Assembly (NCBI GenBank): GCA_016711225.1
Contig: JADJTK010000029.1
Span: 9,608 to 73,607, forward strand
DNA length: 64,000 nt
Reading direction: 5' to 3'
DNA from: Opitutaceae bacterium
Lineage (GTDB): Bacteria; Verrucomicrobiota; Verrucomicrobiia; Opitutales; Opitutaceae
The position numbers were made by a program, and so were the translations under genes. Under the pieces are notes generated by a model, which worked only from the letters and a program-made list of their open reading frames with translations, was not told the origin of the DNA and did not search any database. Of this stretch, positions 37,907-47,810 are shown in pieces; within the stretch, counting starts at the first letter, position 1; each line of letters begins with the position of its first letter.

Positions 37907-39221
37907 TGATAAAACGCGAGGAACTGCCGGCGGTATTCGGACTCCTGCGTGCCGAGCCGGCGGTGCAGTTTCTCCACCGGGATGGCGCCATGCTGGAAGC
38001 GGCGTTTCTCGAAAATCGGCATGTCGACGCCGAAGTGCGCCTTGATGCCGCGGCGAACAACCTCGCCTTTCAGCGAATAGAGCCGGTCGACCGACATCTG
38101 GCTGAGCTCCGTGAACGGGATCCCTTCCGCCACCGTCACCACCGCGGGCCGGGTGAACGGACTGAAACCTTCGAAACCATACTTCCGCGCCGGCGCGTAC
38201 GTGCGCGCATAGCTGCGGCTGAGGCCGCCGCTGTAGGTGAGCGAGTGTTTGATCCGGCCTACTCCCCACCCTTCGTGGTAGAGCATCAGGTTGTTGACGA
38301 CACTGCGGATCGTGAGTTCGGGATTTTCCTCAATCGGATAGTCCTTGAGATTCTCGTCTCCGCCGTCGCCGTCGATCATGTGCTTCCAGTCCGGATAGCG
38401 CGCACGGATGCCGCGGTACAGCGCGAGGACCATCGAGGCACACTCGACGTCGAGCTGCTTGTAGTCCTCGAGCACGCGCAGCGTCTCCTCAACATTGAGC
38501 GCAGCGGGGTCGGCCTCAATGGGCTCGAGGAAGAGGCCGAGGCCGAGGCGCTCGAGGAAATCGCGGGACTGCTGCAGGTCGGGGCCGTCGCCGAAGCTCA
38601 GCGTGAACGCCTTGAGCCGCGACGGGCTGATCCCGAGCTGCTGCATCACGTGGTAGATCGTGAGGAACACGGCCCCGCTGTCGACTCCACCGGAGAAGCA
38701 CACGCCGATCGGTTCGCGCTCCGGCAGCGCGCGCAGCCATTTCGCCGTCTCCTCGGCCAGGGCGCCGATGTACTGCCGCCCGATCAGGTCGAGGTCGCCG
38801 GGGAGGGCGTTGCGCGTCGGAGTGAAATAGCGGGTGTAGGTAGGGTCCGGATCCGGGCAGCCGATGAGTTGAGTTCGACCACGTAATGCGCGGGCACCAT
38901 ACGCGTGTAGCTGGGGTGAAACTGTTTATCCAGCCCCTCGCTCTTGAGGAACTGGTGGATCGCGTCGATCCGGTCGGCGACGACCAACGCCGGGCCCTCG
39001 ATGCGCTTGGCGAGAAAATAGCGCAGCGGCCGGTCGAGCGAGCGCGCAAGTCGCACGCGTTTGCCTTCGCGCGCCGCGATCGCAAACGAGCCGTCGATCT
39101 CGCGAACGGATTCTGCTGTGCCGTGCAGGATACGCTCCCGGGCCCGCTCGACGGTCATGTTGTGCAGGCGATTGGTGGCCGGATCGGTGAGGTCGACGAA
39201 TCGTTCGATGTAGTCGTGCAT
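37903..39221 (-). CDS. Asparagine-synthase-like ATP-pyrophosphatase without glutaminase cysteine (one frame change)
   Basis: About 440 residues from ATG 39221 (MHDYIERFVDLTDPATNRLH); an in-frame ATG at 39233 is an alternative. The first 130 residues resemble the class II glutaminase fold of AsnB (IDGSFAIAAREGKRVRLARS, DRPLRYFLAKR), but the protein lacks the Cys at position 2 needed for glutamine hydrolysis. The C-terminal half has the PP-loop GVCFSGGVDSGAVFLTIYHV and MIDGDGGDENL typical of the amidotransferase/adenylating domain. A base is lost near 38868, switching frame between AHYVVELN and LIGCPDPDPTYTRYFT. It therefore probably adenylates a carboxylate or carbonyl and uses free ammonia or another nucleophile. 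It is translationally coupled to a radical SAM enzyme. Confidence 0.82.
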
Positions 39222-39473
39222 AGGAGAAAGCATGTGGGTCGGGAGTGCGAACGGATGCCGCGGCGCGGCGAGCGCACCGCAAGCCAAGGCCTGAGTCGTG
39301 GTTGCGCAAAGCAGTCGACCGGCCCGGGGATGGCAACGCGAAAGGGGCGTGCCAACCGGGGTGTCTACATAGACGAGGAGAGCCGATGGCCGGTGTTTCC
39401 GCGGCCGGACCAGGCGACCGATTTCCCGCGGTTGCCTAGAATATTTCTTCACAAGGTCATAAACCCGGCTCTT
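39222..39473. promoter_or_regulatory. Divergent promoter region, AsnB-like operon / redox cluster
   Basis: This 252-bp gap separates the minus-strand AsnB-like gene and the plus-strand redox cluster, so both promoters should be here. It holds a 12-base palindrome GTCTACATAGAC (39363-39374). Near 39430-39465 is the only AT-richer patch (TAGAATATTTCTTCACAAGG). No confident -35/-10 pair was assigned. Confidence 0.4.
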
Positions 39474-42361
39474 ATGACGGCCAATCCCGGCAACCAGCCG
39501 GATCCCGCCCTGCTCACCACTGTTCCGACCCTCGACATGCCTTCGCATCCGCCCGGTGATTCCCTCCGCATGAAGTACGTGCGCGCGATCGGGCCTCGCC
39601 TGCGAGTCGTGCTGTATCTGATCTTCGGATTATTCGCGCTGCTGGGGGCGAACTCGGCGTACCTGGGGAGCATCACGTTCCTCGAGTACCTGAAGGGGCT
39701 GAGCTTCCAGAACTATTTCTATCAGCTCATGTTTCTGGTCCATCTGGTTCTGGGACTGCTGTTGGTGGTGCCGGTCATCGTGTTCGGGGTGTTCCATGCC
39801 AAGAATTCCCACAACCGGCCCAACCGGCGCGCGGTGCGCATGGGCTATGTGCTCTTTGCGGCTGCGCTGGTCCTGCTGATCTCGGGTGTCGCGCTGATGC
39901 GTTTCGACTTCTTCGCCATCAAAGACCCGCGGCTGCGCTCGCCGCTCTATTGGGTCCACGTGATCGTGCCGTTGCTCTGCATCTGGCTCTATGGCCTGCA
40001 CCGGCTGGCCGGGCCGCGGATCCGCTGGCGCGTGGGTGCGAAGTGGGGTGTGGCGGTGGTGGTGAGCGTCGGCGCGATGGTGGTGTTGCACTCGGCCGAT
40101 CCCCGCCGCTGGAACGTCGCCGGACCTAAGGAGGGCGAGCGGTATTTCTTCCCGTCGTCGGCCCGGACAGCCAGCGGCAACTTCATCCCGGCCCGCACGC
40201 TGATGATGAACGACTATTGCCTGGAGTGCCACAAGGACACCGCCGAAGGCTGGTTCCATAGCGCGCACCATTTCAGTTCGTTCAACAACCCACCCTACCT
40301 CGCCAGTGTGCGCGAAACCCGCCGCGTTTCGTTGCAGCGCGACGGCAATGTGCGCGCTGCCCGCTGGTGCGCCGGATGCCACGACTTGGTTCCATTCTTC
40401 AGCGGCGCGTTCGACGATCCGGCGTTCGACGACGTGAATCACCCAACCGCCCAGGCCGGCATCACCTGCGTGGCCTGCCACTCGATCACCCATATCAACA
40501 GCACGCGGGGCAACGCCGACTACACCATCGAGGAGCCGGCCCTGTATCCGTTCACCGAGAGCAGCGATCCGGTCCTGCGTTTCGTCAATCGCACCCTCGT
40601 CAAGGCGAAGCCCGAGTTCCACAAACAGACCTTCCTCAAGCCGCTCCACAAGACCGCGGAGTTCTGCTCCACCTGCCACAAGGTCAGCATCCCGGCCGAG
40701 CTCACGAAATACAAACCGTTCCTGCGCGGCCAAAACCACCACGACAGTTTCGTGCTCAGCGGTGCGTCCGGCCACGGTGCGCGCTCCTTCTACTACCCGC
40801 CCGTCGCGAAAAACAACTGCGCGGACTGCCACATGCCGTTGCGCCCGTCCGCGGAGTTTGGGGCGAAATTCAACGACCCACGGCCGCCAAGCAGGAGTTG
40901 ACCGTCCACGACCACATGTTCCCCGGCGGCAATACCGGTCTCGCCCACCTCAAACAGGACGCACCGATGCTCGCCGCCGCGGTCGACATTCTCAAGGACT
41001 GCGCGCGGGTCGACATCCTCGGTCTCAAGGACGGCGGCACCATCGACTCGCCGTTGGCCGCGCCACTGCGCCCGCAGGTGCCGGCGTTGAAACCAGGACA
41101 TACCTACCTCCTGGAGATCGTGGTGCGCACGCTCACCCTCGGCCACCACTTCACGCAGGGTACGGCCGACTCGAACGAGATCTGGCTCGATGCGCAGCTC
41201 TCGAGCGAGGGGCGCACCGTCGGCCGCAGCGGCGGACTGGGGCCGCACAACGAAGTCGATCCCTGGGCGCACTTTCTCAACGTCTACATGCTCGACAAGG
41301 ACGGCCACCGCATCGACCGGCGCAACGCCCAGGACATCTTCACGCCGCTCTACGACCACCAGATTCCGCCCGGCGCCGGCCAGATCGTGCACTACACCTT
41401 CACGGTCCCCGCCGACCAACGGGGCCCGCTCCAGGTCGACATCGCCCTGCGTCACCGGAAGTTCGACACCATCTACCTGAACTACATCTACCGGTCCGGC
41501 TACAAGGCGGGCGACCCGCTGACGGTCTCCAACGATCTCCCGATCACCACCATCGCGACGGATTCGCTCACGTTCCCGATCGAGGGTGGCGCGGCGCCCG
41601 CCGCGGCCAATCCGGGCTCTGCGATCGTTCCCTGGCAGCGCTGGAACGACTACGGCATCGGTCTGCTGCTCGAGGGTAACAAGGGCGCGTCCAAGGGTGA
41701 ACTGATCCAGGCCGCCGAGGCATTCGGTCGCGTCGAGTCCCTCGGATACCCCGACGGCCCACTGAACCTCGCCCGCGTCTACTTCAAGGAGGGCCGGCTC
41801 GACGACGCCATCAGTGCCCTGCAGCGCGCTGCCGCCTTCAATCCGCCGGCGCCGCGCTGGGTGCTCGCGTGGCTCAACGGCCAGGTGGCCAAGCGGGCGG
41901 GCGATCTCGACAAGGCGATCGCCAACTACCGCAGCATCGTCGAGGACCGCTACCCGGAACTCGACCGGCGCGGGTTCGATTTCACTAAGGACTACATCGT
42001 CCTCAACGAGCTCGGACAAACGCTCCTGGAACGCTCCCGGCAGGAGCGTGCCGCACCCGAGCGACGCCGACACTACCTCGAGCAGGCCGCGGCGCAGTTC
42101 GAGCGCACGCTCGCGGTCGACTCCGAGAACGCGACCGCGCACTACAACCTCGCGTTGATCGCCGAGGCGCTGGGCGACGAGAAGAAGGCCGCCGAACACC
42201 GCGCCTCGCACGAGCGCTACCGGGTCGACGACAACGCCGCCGATCGCGCAATCGCGCTGGCCCGCAAGGCCGACAAAGCCGCAGACCATGCCGCCGAGGC
42301 GATTGTGATCTATCCCCTGCAACGTCCCGGAGCGCCCGGCTTGGCCGGTTCCCATGAATAA
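39474..42361 (+). CDS. Membrane b-type-like / pentahaem c-type / TPR protein (one frame change)
   Basis: About 962 residues from ATG 39474; an ATG at 39538 is an alternative start. Five hydrophobic helices fill residues 40-220, with histidines inside or at the ends of helices (His90 in LVHLVLGLLL; His162 and His176 in YWVHVIVPLLCIWLYGLH), suggesting b-haem ligands. Five CxxCH sites follow: CLECH (249), CAGCH (299), CVACH (332), CSTCH (398) and CADCH (449). The C-terminal third is TPR-like (AAEAFGRVESLGYPDGPLNL, ISALQRAAAFNP). A base is lost near 40879, switching frame between FNDP and AAKQELTVHDHMF. It probably moves electrons across the inner membrane into the periplasm. The stop overlaps the next start. 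Confidence 0.83.
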
Positions 42362-44222
42362 TCTCCACGAGCCAGAATCGGAGCCGGGTGAGGAGCTCGT
42401 GCAGGCCGACGACGCAATCATCGGCCGCGCCGTGAAATGGTCGCTACTGGTGCTGGCCGGCCTAGCGCTGGCGGGCACCGGCGCCTACCTCGCGCTCCGG
42501 CCCCCGGCGGCCAGGCCGGTGGAGAAAGTGAGCACGCTCGCCACTCCCGAAGTCGCCGCCGCTCCCGCCGTAACGATCCCGGCAGTGCGGTTCACCGACA
42601 TCACGCAGGCGTGCGGCATCGGCTTTCGCCACATCAGCGGCGCCTGCGGCGAGAAGCTCCTGCCCGAATCGATGGGCGGCGGCGTGGCCTTCCTCGACTT
42701 CGATGGCGACGGCGCACAGGACCTGCTCTTCGTCAACTCCACCTACTGGCCGGGTCATGCGCCCGCGGACCGGCCGGCGCCGACGCTGGCGCTGTACCGA
42801 AACGATGGGCACGGCGCTTTCGCCGATGTCACCGCCGGCTCCGGGCTCGATGTCAGTTTCTACGGCATGGGTGCCGCAGTGGGCGACTACGATGCGGACG
42901 GACGCACCGACGTGTTCGTGTCGGGCGTGGGCGGCAACCGCCTCTTCCACAACGAAGGGAGCGGACGGTTCCGCGAGACCACCGCGGAGGCCGGCGTCGG
43001 CGGCTCCGGCACGGATTGGAGCACCAGTTGCTCGTGGCTCGACTACGACAAGGACGGGCGGCTCGATCTCTTCGTCTGCAACTACGTGCGCTGGTCCCGT
43101 GAAATCGACCTCGCGGTCGGTGCGAAACTTGTCGGTACCGGCCGCACCTACGGCCAGCCGACCCACTTCGAGGGCGCATTCTCCCTGCTCTACCATAACG
43201 AGGGCGGCGGACGGTTTCGCGATGTATCTGCGGAAGCAGGCATCCAAGTGCGCAATCCCGTCACCGGGGTGCCCGCGGGCAAGTCCCTTGGCGTGTCGCC
43301 ATTCGACTTCGACAACGACGGCTGGCCCGATCTGCTGGTGGCCAACGATGGCGTGCAAAACTTCCTCTTTCACAACCGGGGCGACGGCACCTTCCGCGAG
43401 ATCGGGGCCGAGAGCGGCGTGGGGTTCGACAGCTACGGCATGGCCCGCGGCGGTATGGGCAGCGACGTGGCGCGGTATCGCAACGACGACTCCGTCGGCA
43501 TCCTCATCGGAAACTTCGCCACCGAACTCACCGCGCTCTACGTGTCGCAGGGCGACCCGCTCAACTTCGCCGACGAGACCATCACCGAGGGGATCGGCCC
43601 GCCCGGATGGCGCCTGCTGAAGTTCGGGGTGTTCTTCTTCGACTATGACCTCGACGGCCGCCTCGATGTGCTCACCGCCAACGGCCATCTCGAACAGGAG
43701 ATCGGCAAGATCCAACAGGGACAAGAGTACCGGCAGCCCGCGCAGTTGTTTTGGAACGCCGGTGCGAACAGTGGGAAATGCTTCCTTCCGGTGGACGCAG
43801 CCAAGTGCGGGCCCGACTTGCTCACTCCGGTCGCGGGCCGCGGCAGCGCCTACGCCGATATCGATGGCGACGGCGACCTCGATGTCGTGATCACGCAGGT
43901 CGACGGCGCTCCCCTGCTCTTGCGCAACGACCAGCAACTGCACCATCGCTTCCTTCGTCTGAAGCTCGTCGGCGCTACCGGCAACCGCGATGCCATCGGC
44001 GCGTTGGTCCGGGTGCGCCTCGGCGATCGTTGGCAGTCGCGCCAGGTCATGCCCACGCACAGCTATCTGTCCCAATCCGAGGTGCCCGTCACGATCGGGC
44101 TGGGGCCGGCCGAGCAGCCAGACGCTGTCGAGATCGTCTGGCCCGACGGCAAACGCACTCCGTTGGTGAACCCGACGTTGAACCGAATGATGATCGTATC
44201 GGAGCCGGCATCCGGAAGCTAG
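42354..44222 (+). CDS. CRTAC1-family FG-GAP/ASPIC protein with N-terminal anchor
   Basis: This 622-residue protein has one membrane helix near residues 29-46 (WSLLVLAGLALAGTGAYLAL) and then a seven-bladed-type FG-GAP/VCBS propeller with many calcium-loop motifs (DFDGDGAQDLLFVNS, DYDADGRTDVFVSG, DFDNDGWPDLLVANDG). The C-terminus is an ASPIC/UnbV domain (LRLKLVGATGNRDAIGALVR ending VEIVWPDGKRT). Such proteins are exported and probably bind calcium; no enzyme activity is established. It overlaps the upstream multihaem gene by eight bases, so it should be co-translated with it. Confidence 0.92.
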   Translation: MNNLHEPESEPGEELVQADDAIIGRAVKWSLLVLAGLALAGTGAYLALRPPAARPVEKVSTLATPEVAAAPAVTIPAVRFTDITQACGIGFRHISGACGEKLLPESMGGGVAFLDFDGDGAQDLLFVNSTYWPGHAPADRPAPTLALYRNDGHGAFADVTAGSGLDVSFYGMGAAVGDYDADGRTDVFVSGVGGNRLFHNEGSGRFRETTAEAGVGGSGTDWSTSCSWLDYDKDGRLDLFVCNYVRWSREIDLAVGAKLVGTGRTYGQPTHFEGAFSLLYHNEGGGRFRDVSAEAGIQVRNPVTGVPAGKSLGVSPFDFDNDGWPDLLVANDGVQNFLFHNRGDGTFREIGAESGVGFDSYGMARGGMGSDVARYRNDDSVGILIGNFATELTALYVSQGDPLNFADETITEGIGPPGWRLLKFGVFFFDYDLDGRLDVLTANGHLEQEIGKIQQGQEYRQPAQLFWNAGANSGKCFLPVDAAKCGPDLLTPVAGRGSAYADIDGDGDLDVVITQVDGAPLLLRNDQQLHHRFLRLKLVGATGNRDAIGALVRVRLGDRWQSRQVMPTHSYLSQSEVPVTIGLGPAEQPDAVEIVWPDGKRTPLVNPTLNRMMIVSEPASGS

Positions 44223-44356
44223 GGCGGGGGTGGCCGAGGGAGACTCCCGGTCCACCCGGAAACGCAGGAGGCTCTGCGTCCTGGAAACACGAACTACGCT
44301 CGCTGCTTGGCCTTTACAAAGTTGCCAAGCCGGAGGCCGTTCAGCACCAAGAAGCA
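44223..44356. repeat. Two hairpins in the gap between FG-GAP genes
   Basis: ACGCAG/CTGCGT (44262-44267 and 44274-44279) and CTTGGC/GCCAAG (44306-44311 and 44324-44329) are short stems in the 134-bp gap. Neither has a T-run. They may be decayed REP-like units or attenuators. Confidence 0.35.
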
Positions 44357-47300
44357 ATGCTCAAGCGCCTGCTCTGGCTCTGCGTACTTGCCGCCGTGAT
44401 CGCGACCACCGTCGTCGTTTCCCGGTCCCGCCGCGCCGCCCCCGTCACCGCCGAGTTCGCCCAGCTTATGAACCGCGGCAACGGCCTGCTCGAGAAGGGT
44501 GACCCCGCCGGCGCCACCACGCTCTACCAGCAGGCACTCCTCCTGTCTCCCGAAAGTATCGACGTGCGCCTCAACCTCGCCAACGCCGCCCTGCTCGCCG
44601 ACCGCCCCGCCGACGCCGTCCCCTTCTGCCGCCAAGTCCTCGAACTCGACCGCAACAACGCCGCCTCCCTCTACCTGCTCGGCTGCGCCCTCCTTCGGCA
44701 GAACCAGCCGGAGCCCGCCACCGCCGCCTTCCAGCAGTCGTGGTCGATCGATCCCGGCGAGCCCGCGCTCGACTTCCAGATGGGCCTCGCCCAACGCGAG
44801 CTCGGCCGCTTCCCCGAGGCCATCCGCCTCTTCGAAAGCGCCGTGCGCGCCAGCCCCGAGCACCCCTCAGCCCACTACCAGCTCAGCCAGCTCTACCGCC
44901 GCGTCGGCCAAACCGAGGACGCCAACCGCGCCCTCGCCCGCCACCAACAGATCGCCGCTCGCGCCCCCGCCCAGTCCGCCACCGCCGCCTCTCTCGAACG
45001 CTGCAAACACACCCGGCCCCTCGCGCCCTTCGTCCTCGCCCAGCCGAACCGCGCCGGCCTCGCCGTGCATTTCACCGAGGACACCACGACCGCCTTCGGC
45101 GCCACAGCAGCCGACTACCGCGCCCCACTCACCGTCGTCGACTATGAGCGCGATGGCCGCCCCAGCCTCTTCGCCCACGAGAAATCCGGCGGCTTCGTCC
45201 TGCTCGACAACCGCTCCGGCCGCTTCGCCCCACTCGGCCGCCCGCTGCGGGCGTCGCCGGACGGCGGTTACCGGGCCGCCCTCACCGGCGACCTCGACAA
45301 CGACGGCATCGACGATGTGGTCGTGCTCGGCGAGAAGGACTCCCGCGTCTTCAAATTCTACGCCCAAGGCCGCCTGCGCGACGCCACCCGCGCCGCCGGC
45401 CTCGAAGGAGTGGCCGCCACCTCCGGCGTGCTCGCCGACCTGCATTTCAGCGGCAACCTCGACCTCGCCGTCGTACGCCCCAGCGGCGCCGGCCTCGCGC
45501 TCTACCGCAACCTCGGCAACCTCGCCTTCGACCCCGCCTGGACCGATTCCGGCCTGCCCGCGGAGATCCCCGGCGCCACCCAGATCCTCACCGCCGACTG
45601 GAACAACGAGAGCCTGCCCGGCGTGTTCGTCGCCCGCGCCGCCGCCCCCGCCGCACACTTCGAGAAGAAACGCTCCGCGCCGTTCTCGCCCGGTACCGCC
45701 ACTCAGGCCTGGCCCGCCGGGGCAGTGGTTGCCACCTGTGACCTCGACAACGACCTGCGCCTCGAGGCCGTGATCGCCACCGCCACCTCGCTCGAGTTTG
45801 TCGATCGCGAGGCGCCGCAGCAGTCCAGTCTGCCGCTCGCCGGTTTCGTCGTCGCCGGACTGTCGCCGGTCGACTTTGACAACGACGGCTGGCTCGACCT
45901 CGTCGCCTTCGGGCCGTCCGGCCTGCGCATCTGGCGCAACGCCGGCCACGCCGGCTTCCGCGACGTCACCAAGGAACTTGGACTCGAAGCCACCGGCCCG
46001 GCCGAGGGCTGCGTCGCCGCCGATTTCGACAACGACGGCGACACCGACTTCGTCACCGCCTCAGCCACCGGTGTGCGCCTCTGGCGCAACGATGGCGGCA
46101 ACCAAAACCGCCAGCTCAAGCTGCGCCTCGTGGGCAACCGCTCCAGCTCCAGCGCGCTGGGCGTGCGGGTAGAGTTGCTCTCCGGCGACTGGCGCTCCAG
46201 CCGCATAGTCCGGCAGCAACCGCTCGAGATCGGCGTGGGCCGCCACACCCAGATCGACGCGCTGAAAGTCTATTGGTTCGACCTCTCGACCTCGCAGGTC
46301 GACGTGCCGGTCGCTCCCACGCCGCACGTCGTGAACGAGCCCACGCTCCCCAGCGGTTCCTGCCCCTATCTCTACGTTTGGGATGGCAGCGGTTTCCGCT
46401 TCGTCTCCGACATCCTCGGCGCCGCGCCGCTCGGTCTACCGATGAACGAGAAGTTGTTCGTCGCCGCCGATCCGGAGGAGCTGCTCGCCCTCGGCGACAC
46501 GACCACGTTCCCGCCCAAGGACGGCACCTACGAGGTGCGCCTCACCGAGGAACTGCGCGAAGTGCTCTACCTCGACGAAGCGCACCTCATCGCGATCGAC
46601 CACCCGGCGGGCACGATCGTCCACCCGACCAGCAAGATGCTCCCGATGCCGCCCTTCCCGCAGCACGAACTGTGGACGCTTCGCCCGCTCGCCACGCCGC
46701 GCGCCGCCGTGCGCAGCGACGGGCTCGACGTCACCGCGGCGTTGGCACAGACCGACAACCAGATGGTGTCACCAGTGCAGTTGCGTCGCCCTCAACTGCG
46801 CGGCCTTGCCGAGCCGTTCGCCGTGACCATGGACTTCGGCCCGATCCCGACCGAGCGCGCCCTCGTGTTGGCGCTCACCGGCTGGATCCGTTTCGGCGGC
46901 GGCATGGCCAACATCTCCGGCGCCATCGATCCCACGCTGCCCTTCCCGTTTCCGGGCCTCGAAGTTGAGCTCGCCGACGGTGCGTGGCAAAAGGTCGACG
47001 TCGTGGTCGGCACTCCGGCCGGCAAGACCAAGACCATCCTCGTGGATCTCGCGGGCAAACTGCCCGCCGGCGCGCGCCGCCTGCGCCTGTCGACCGCGTT
47101 CGAGATCTACTGGGACGCCGCCGTGCTCTGCGAGAAAGCCGACTCCGCCACTTCACAGGAGCATCGCCTATCACCGACCCGCTCCGATCTGCGCTGGTAC
47201 GGCTACAGTCGTTTCGCCGACCTGCCGCCGTCGATCCCGCTCACCCCGGTCTACGGCGACGCTTCGCCCGTGCCGCCGTGGTCGCATACGCCGTCCGGCT

Positions 47301-47659
47301 GGTTCACCCGCTACGGCGAAGTCGACTCGCTCGTGCGCCAGCGCGACGACCGCCTCACCCTGCTCGCCGCCGGCGACGAACTAGCGCTCTGTTTCGACGC
47401 CGCGGCGTTGCCGCCGCCCGCGCCCGGCATGACCCGCGACTTCTTTCTCCACGTCGTCGGCTGGGACAAGGACGCTGACTTCCATGTCGAACAGGGCTGG
47501 CGCCTGGAGCCGCTGCCATTCAGCGGCATGAGCGATCAGCGCTACGGCACGGAGCCGCGCCCCGCCCATCTCGACGACTCCTGGATCAAGGAGTTCAATA
47601 CTCGTTGGGTCGACCTGATCGTCCCCCAGCCCGCCGGCAAGACCCGCGCCGTGCCCTGA
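44357..47659 (+). CDS. TPR / FG-GAP propeller protein, large, membrane-anchored
   Basis: From ATG 44357 this is 1,100 residues. An N-terminal anchor (LLWLCVLAAVIATTVVVSRS) is followed by about four TPR units (residues 35-190; LMNRGNGLLEKGDPAGATTL, VRLNLANAALLADRPADAV). An FG-GAP propeller comes next (LTGDLDNDGIDDVVVLGEKD, PVDFDNDGWLDLVAFGP, ADFDNDGDTDFVTAS) with an ASPIC-like stretch (LKLRLVGNRSSSSALGVRVE). A C-terminal region of about 400 residues starts SCPYLYVWDGSGFRFVSDIL and is beta-rich, without a known domain. The TPR part suggests it assembles other exported proteins of this cluster. It sits 134 bp after the preceding FG-GAP gene. Confidence 0.88.
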   Translation: MLKRLLWLCVLAAVIATTVVVSRSRRAAPVTAEFAQLMNRGNGLLEKGDPAGATTLYQQALLLSPESIDVRLNLANAALLADRPADAVPFCRQVLELDRNNAASLYLLGCALLRQNQPEPATAAFQQSWSIDPGEPALDFQMGLAQRELGRFPEAIRLFESAVRASPEHPSAHYQLSQLYRRVGQTEDANRALARHQQIAARAPAQSATAASLERCKHTRPLAPFVLAQPNRAGLAVHFTEDTTTAFGATAADYRAPLTVVDYERDGRPSLFAHEKSGGFVLLDNRSGRFAPLGRPLRASPDGGYRAALTGDLDNDGIDDVVVLGEKDSRVFKFYAQGRLRDATRAAGLEGVAATSGVLADLHFSGNLDLAVVRPSGAGLALYRNLGNLAFDPAWTDSGLPAEIPGATQILTADWNNESLPGVFVARAAAPAAHFEKKRSAPFSPGTATQAWPAGAVVATCDLDNDLRLEAVIATATSLEFVDREAPQQSSLPLAGFVVAGLSPVDFDNDGWLDLVAFGPSGLRIWRNAGHAGFRDVTKELGLEATGPAEGCVAADFDNDGDTDFVTASATGVRLWRNDGGNQNRQLKLRLVGNRSSSSALGVRVELLSGDWRSSRIVRQQPLEIGVGRHTQIDALKVYWFDLSTSQVDVPVAPTPHVVNEPTLPSGSCPYLYVWDGSGFRFVSDILGAAPLGLPMNEKLFVAADPEELLALGDTTTFPPKDGTYEVRLTEELREVLYLDEAHLIAIDHPAGTIVHPTSKMLPMPPFPQHELWTLRPLATPRAAVRSDGLDVTAALAQTDNQMVSPVQLRRPQLRGLAEPFAVTMDFGPIPTERALVLALTGWIRFGGGMANISGAIDPTLPFPFPGLEVELADGAWQKVDVVVGTPAGKTKTILVDLAGKLPAGARRLRLSTAFEIYWDAAVLCEKADSATSQEHRLSPTRSDLRWYGYSRFADLPPSIPLTPVYGDASPVPPWSHTPSGWFTRYGEVDSLVRQRDDRLTLLAAGDELALCFDAAALPPPAPGMTRDFFLHVVGWDKDADFHVEQGWRLEPLPFSGMSDQRYGTEPRPAHLDDSWIKEFNTRWVDLIVPQPAGKTRAVP

Positions 47660-47810
47660 CGCCCCATGCGCCAAGCCGCACCATCCTGGCGAACGAGCCA
47701 ACACCCCGCGCCCGACCGCTCCGATGGTGGGGCGGGCTTTACGCCCGCCCTCTGCCTCGCTGAGTATCTGAGGCCCTGATTACCGCCCTTCCCCGCTACA
47801 AAGCCCCAGA
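47660..47810. repeat. GGTGGGGCGGGC-type palindromic repeat in the gap
   Basis: A hairpin GGCGGGC-TTTAC-GCCCGCC (47731-47737 and 47743-47749) is preceded by GATGGTGG. The same unit recurs twice in inverted orientation at 61219-61286 and in variant form at 61747-61764. It may also terminate the upstream gene. Confidence 0.55.

Noticed and set aside
42462..44357. A 631-codon minus-strand frame opposite the CRTAC1 gene
   Set aside because: It is the complement of calcium-loop repeats (Asp codons reading as Val/Ile on the other strand) and has no recognisable domain.
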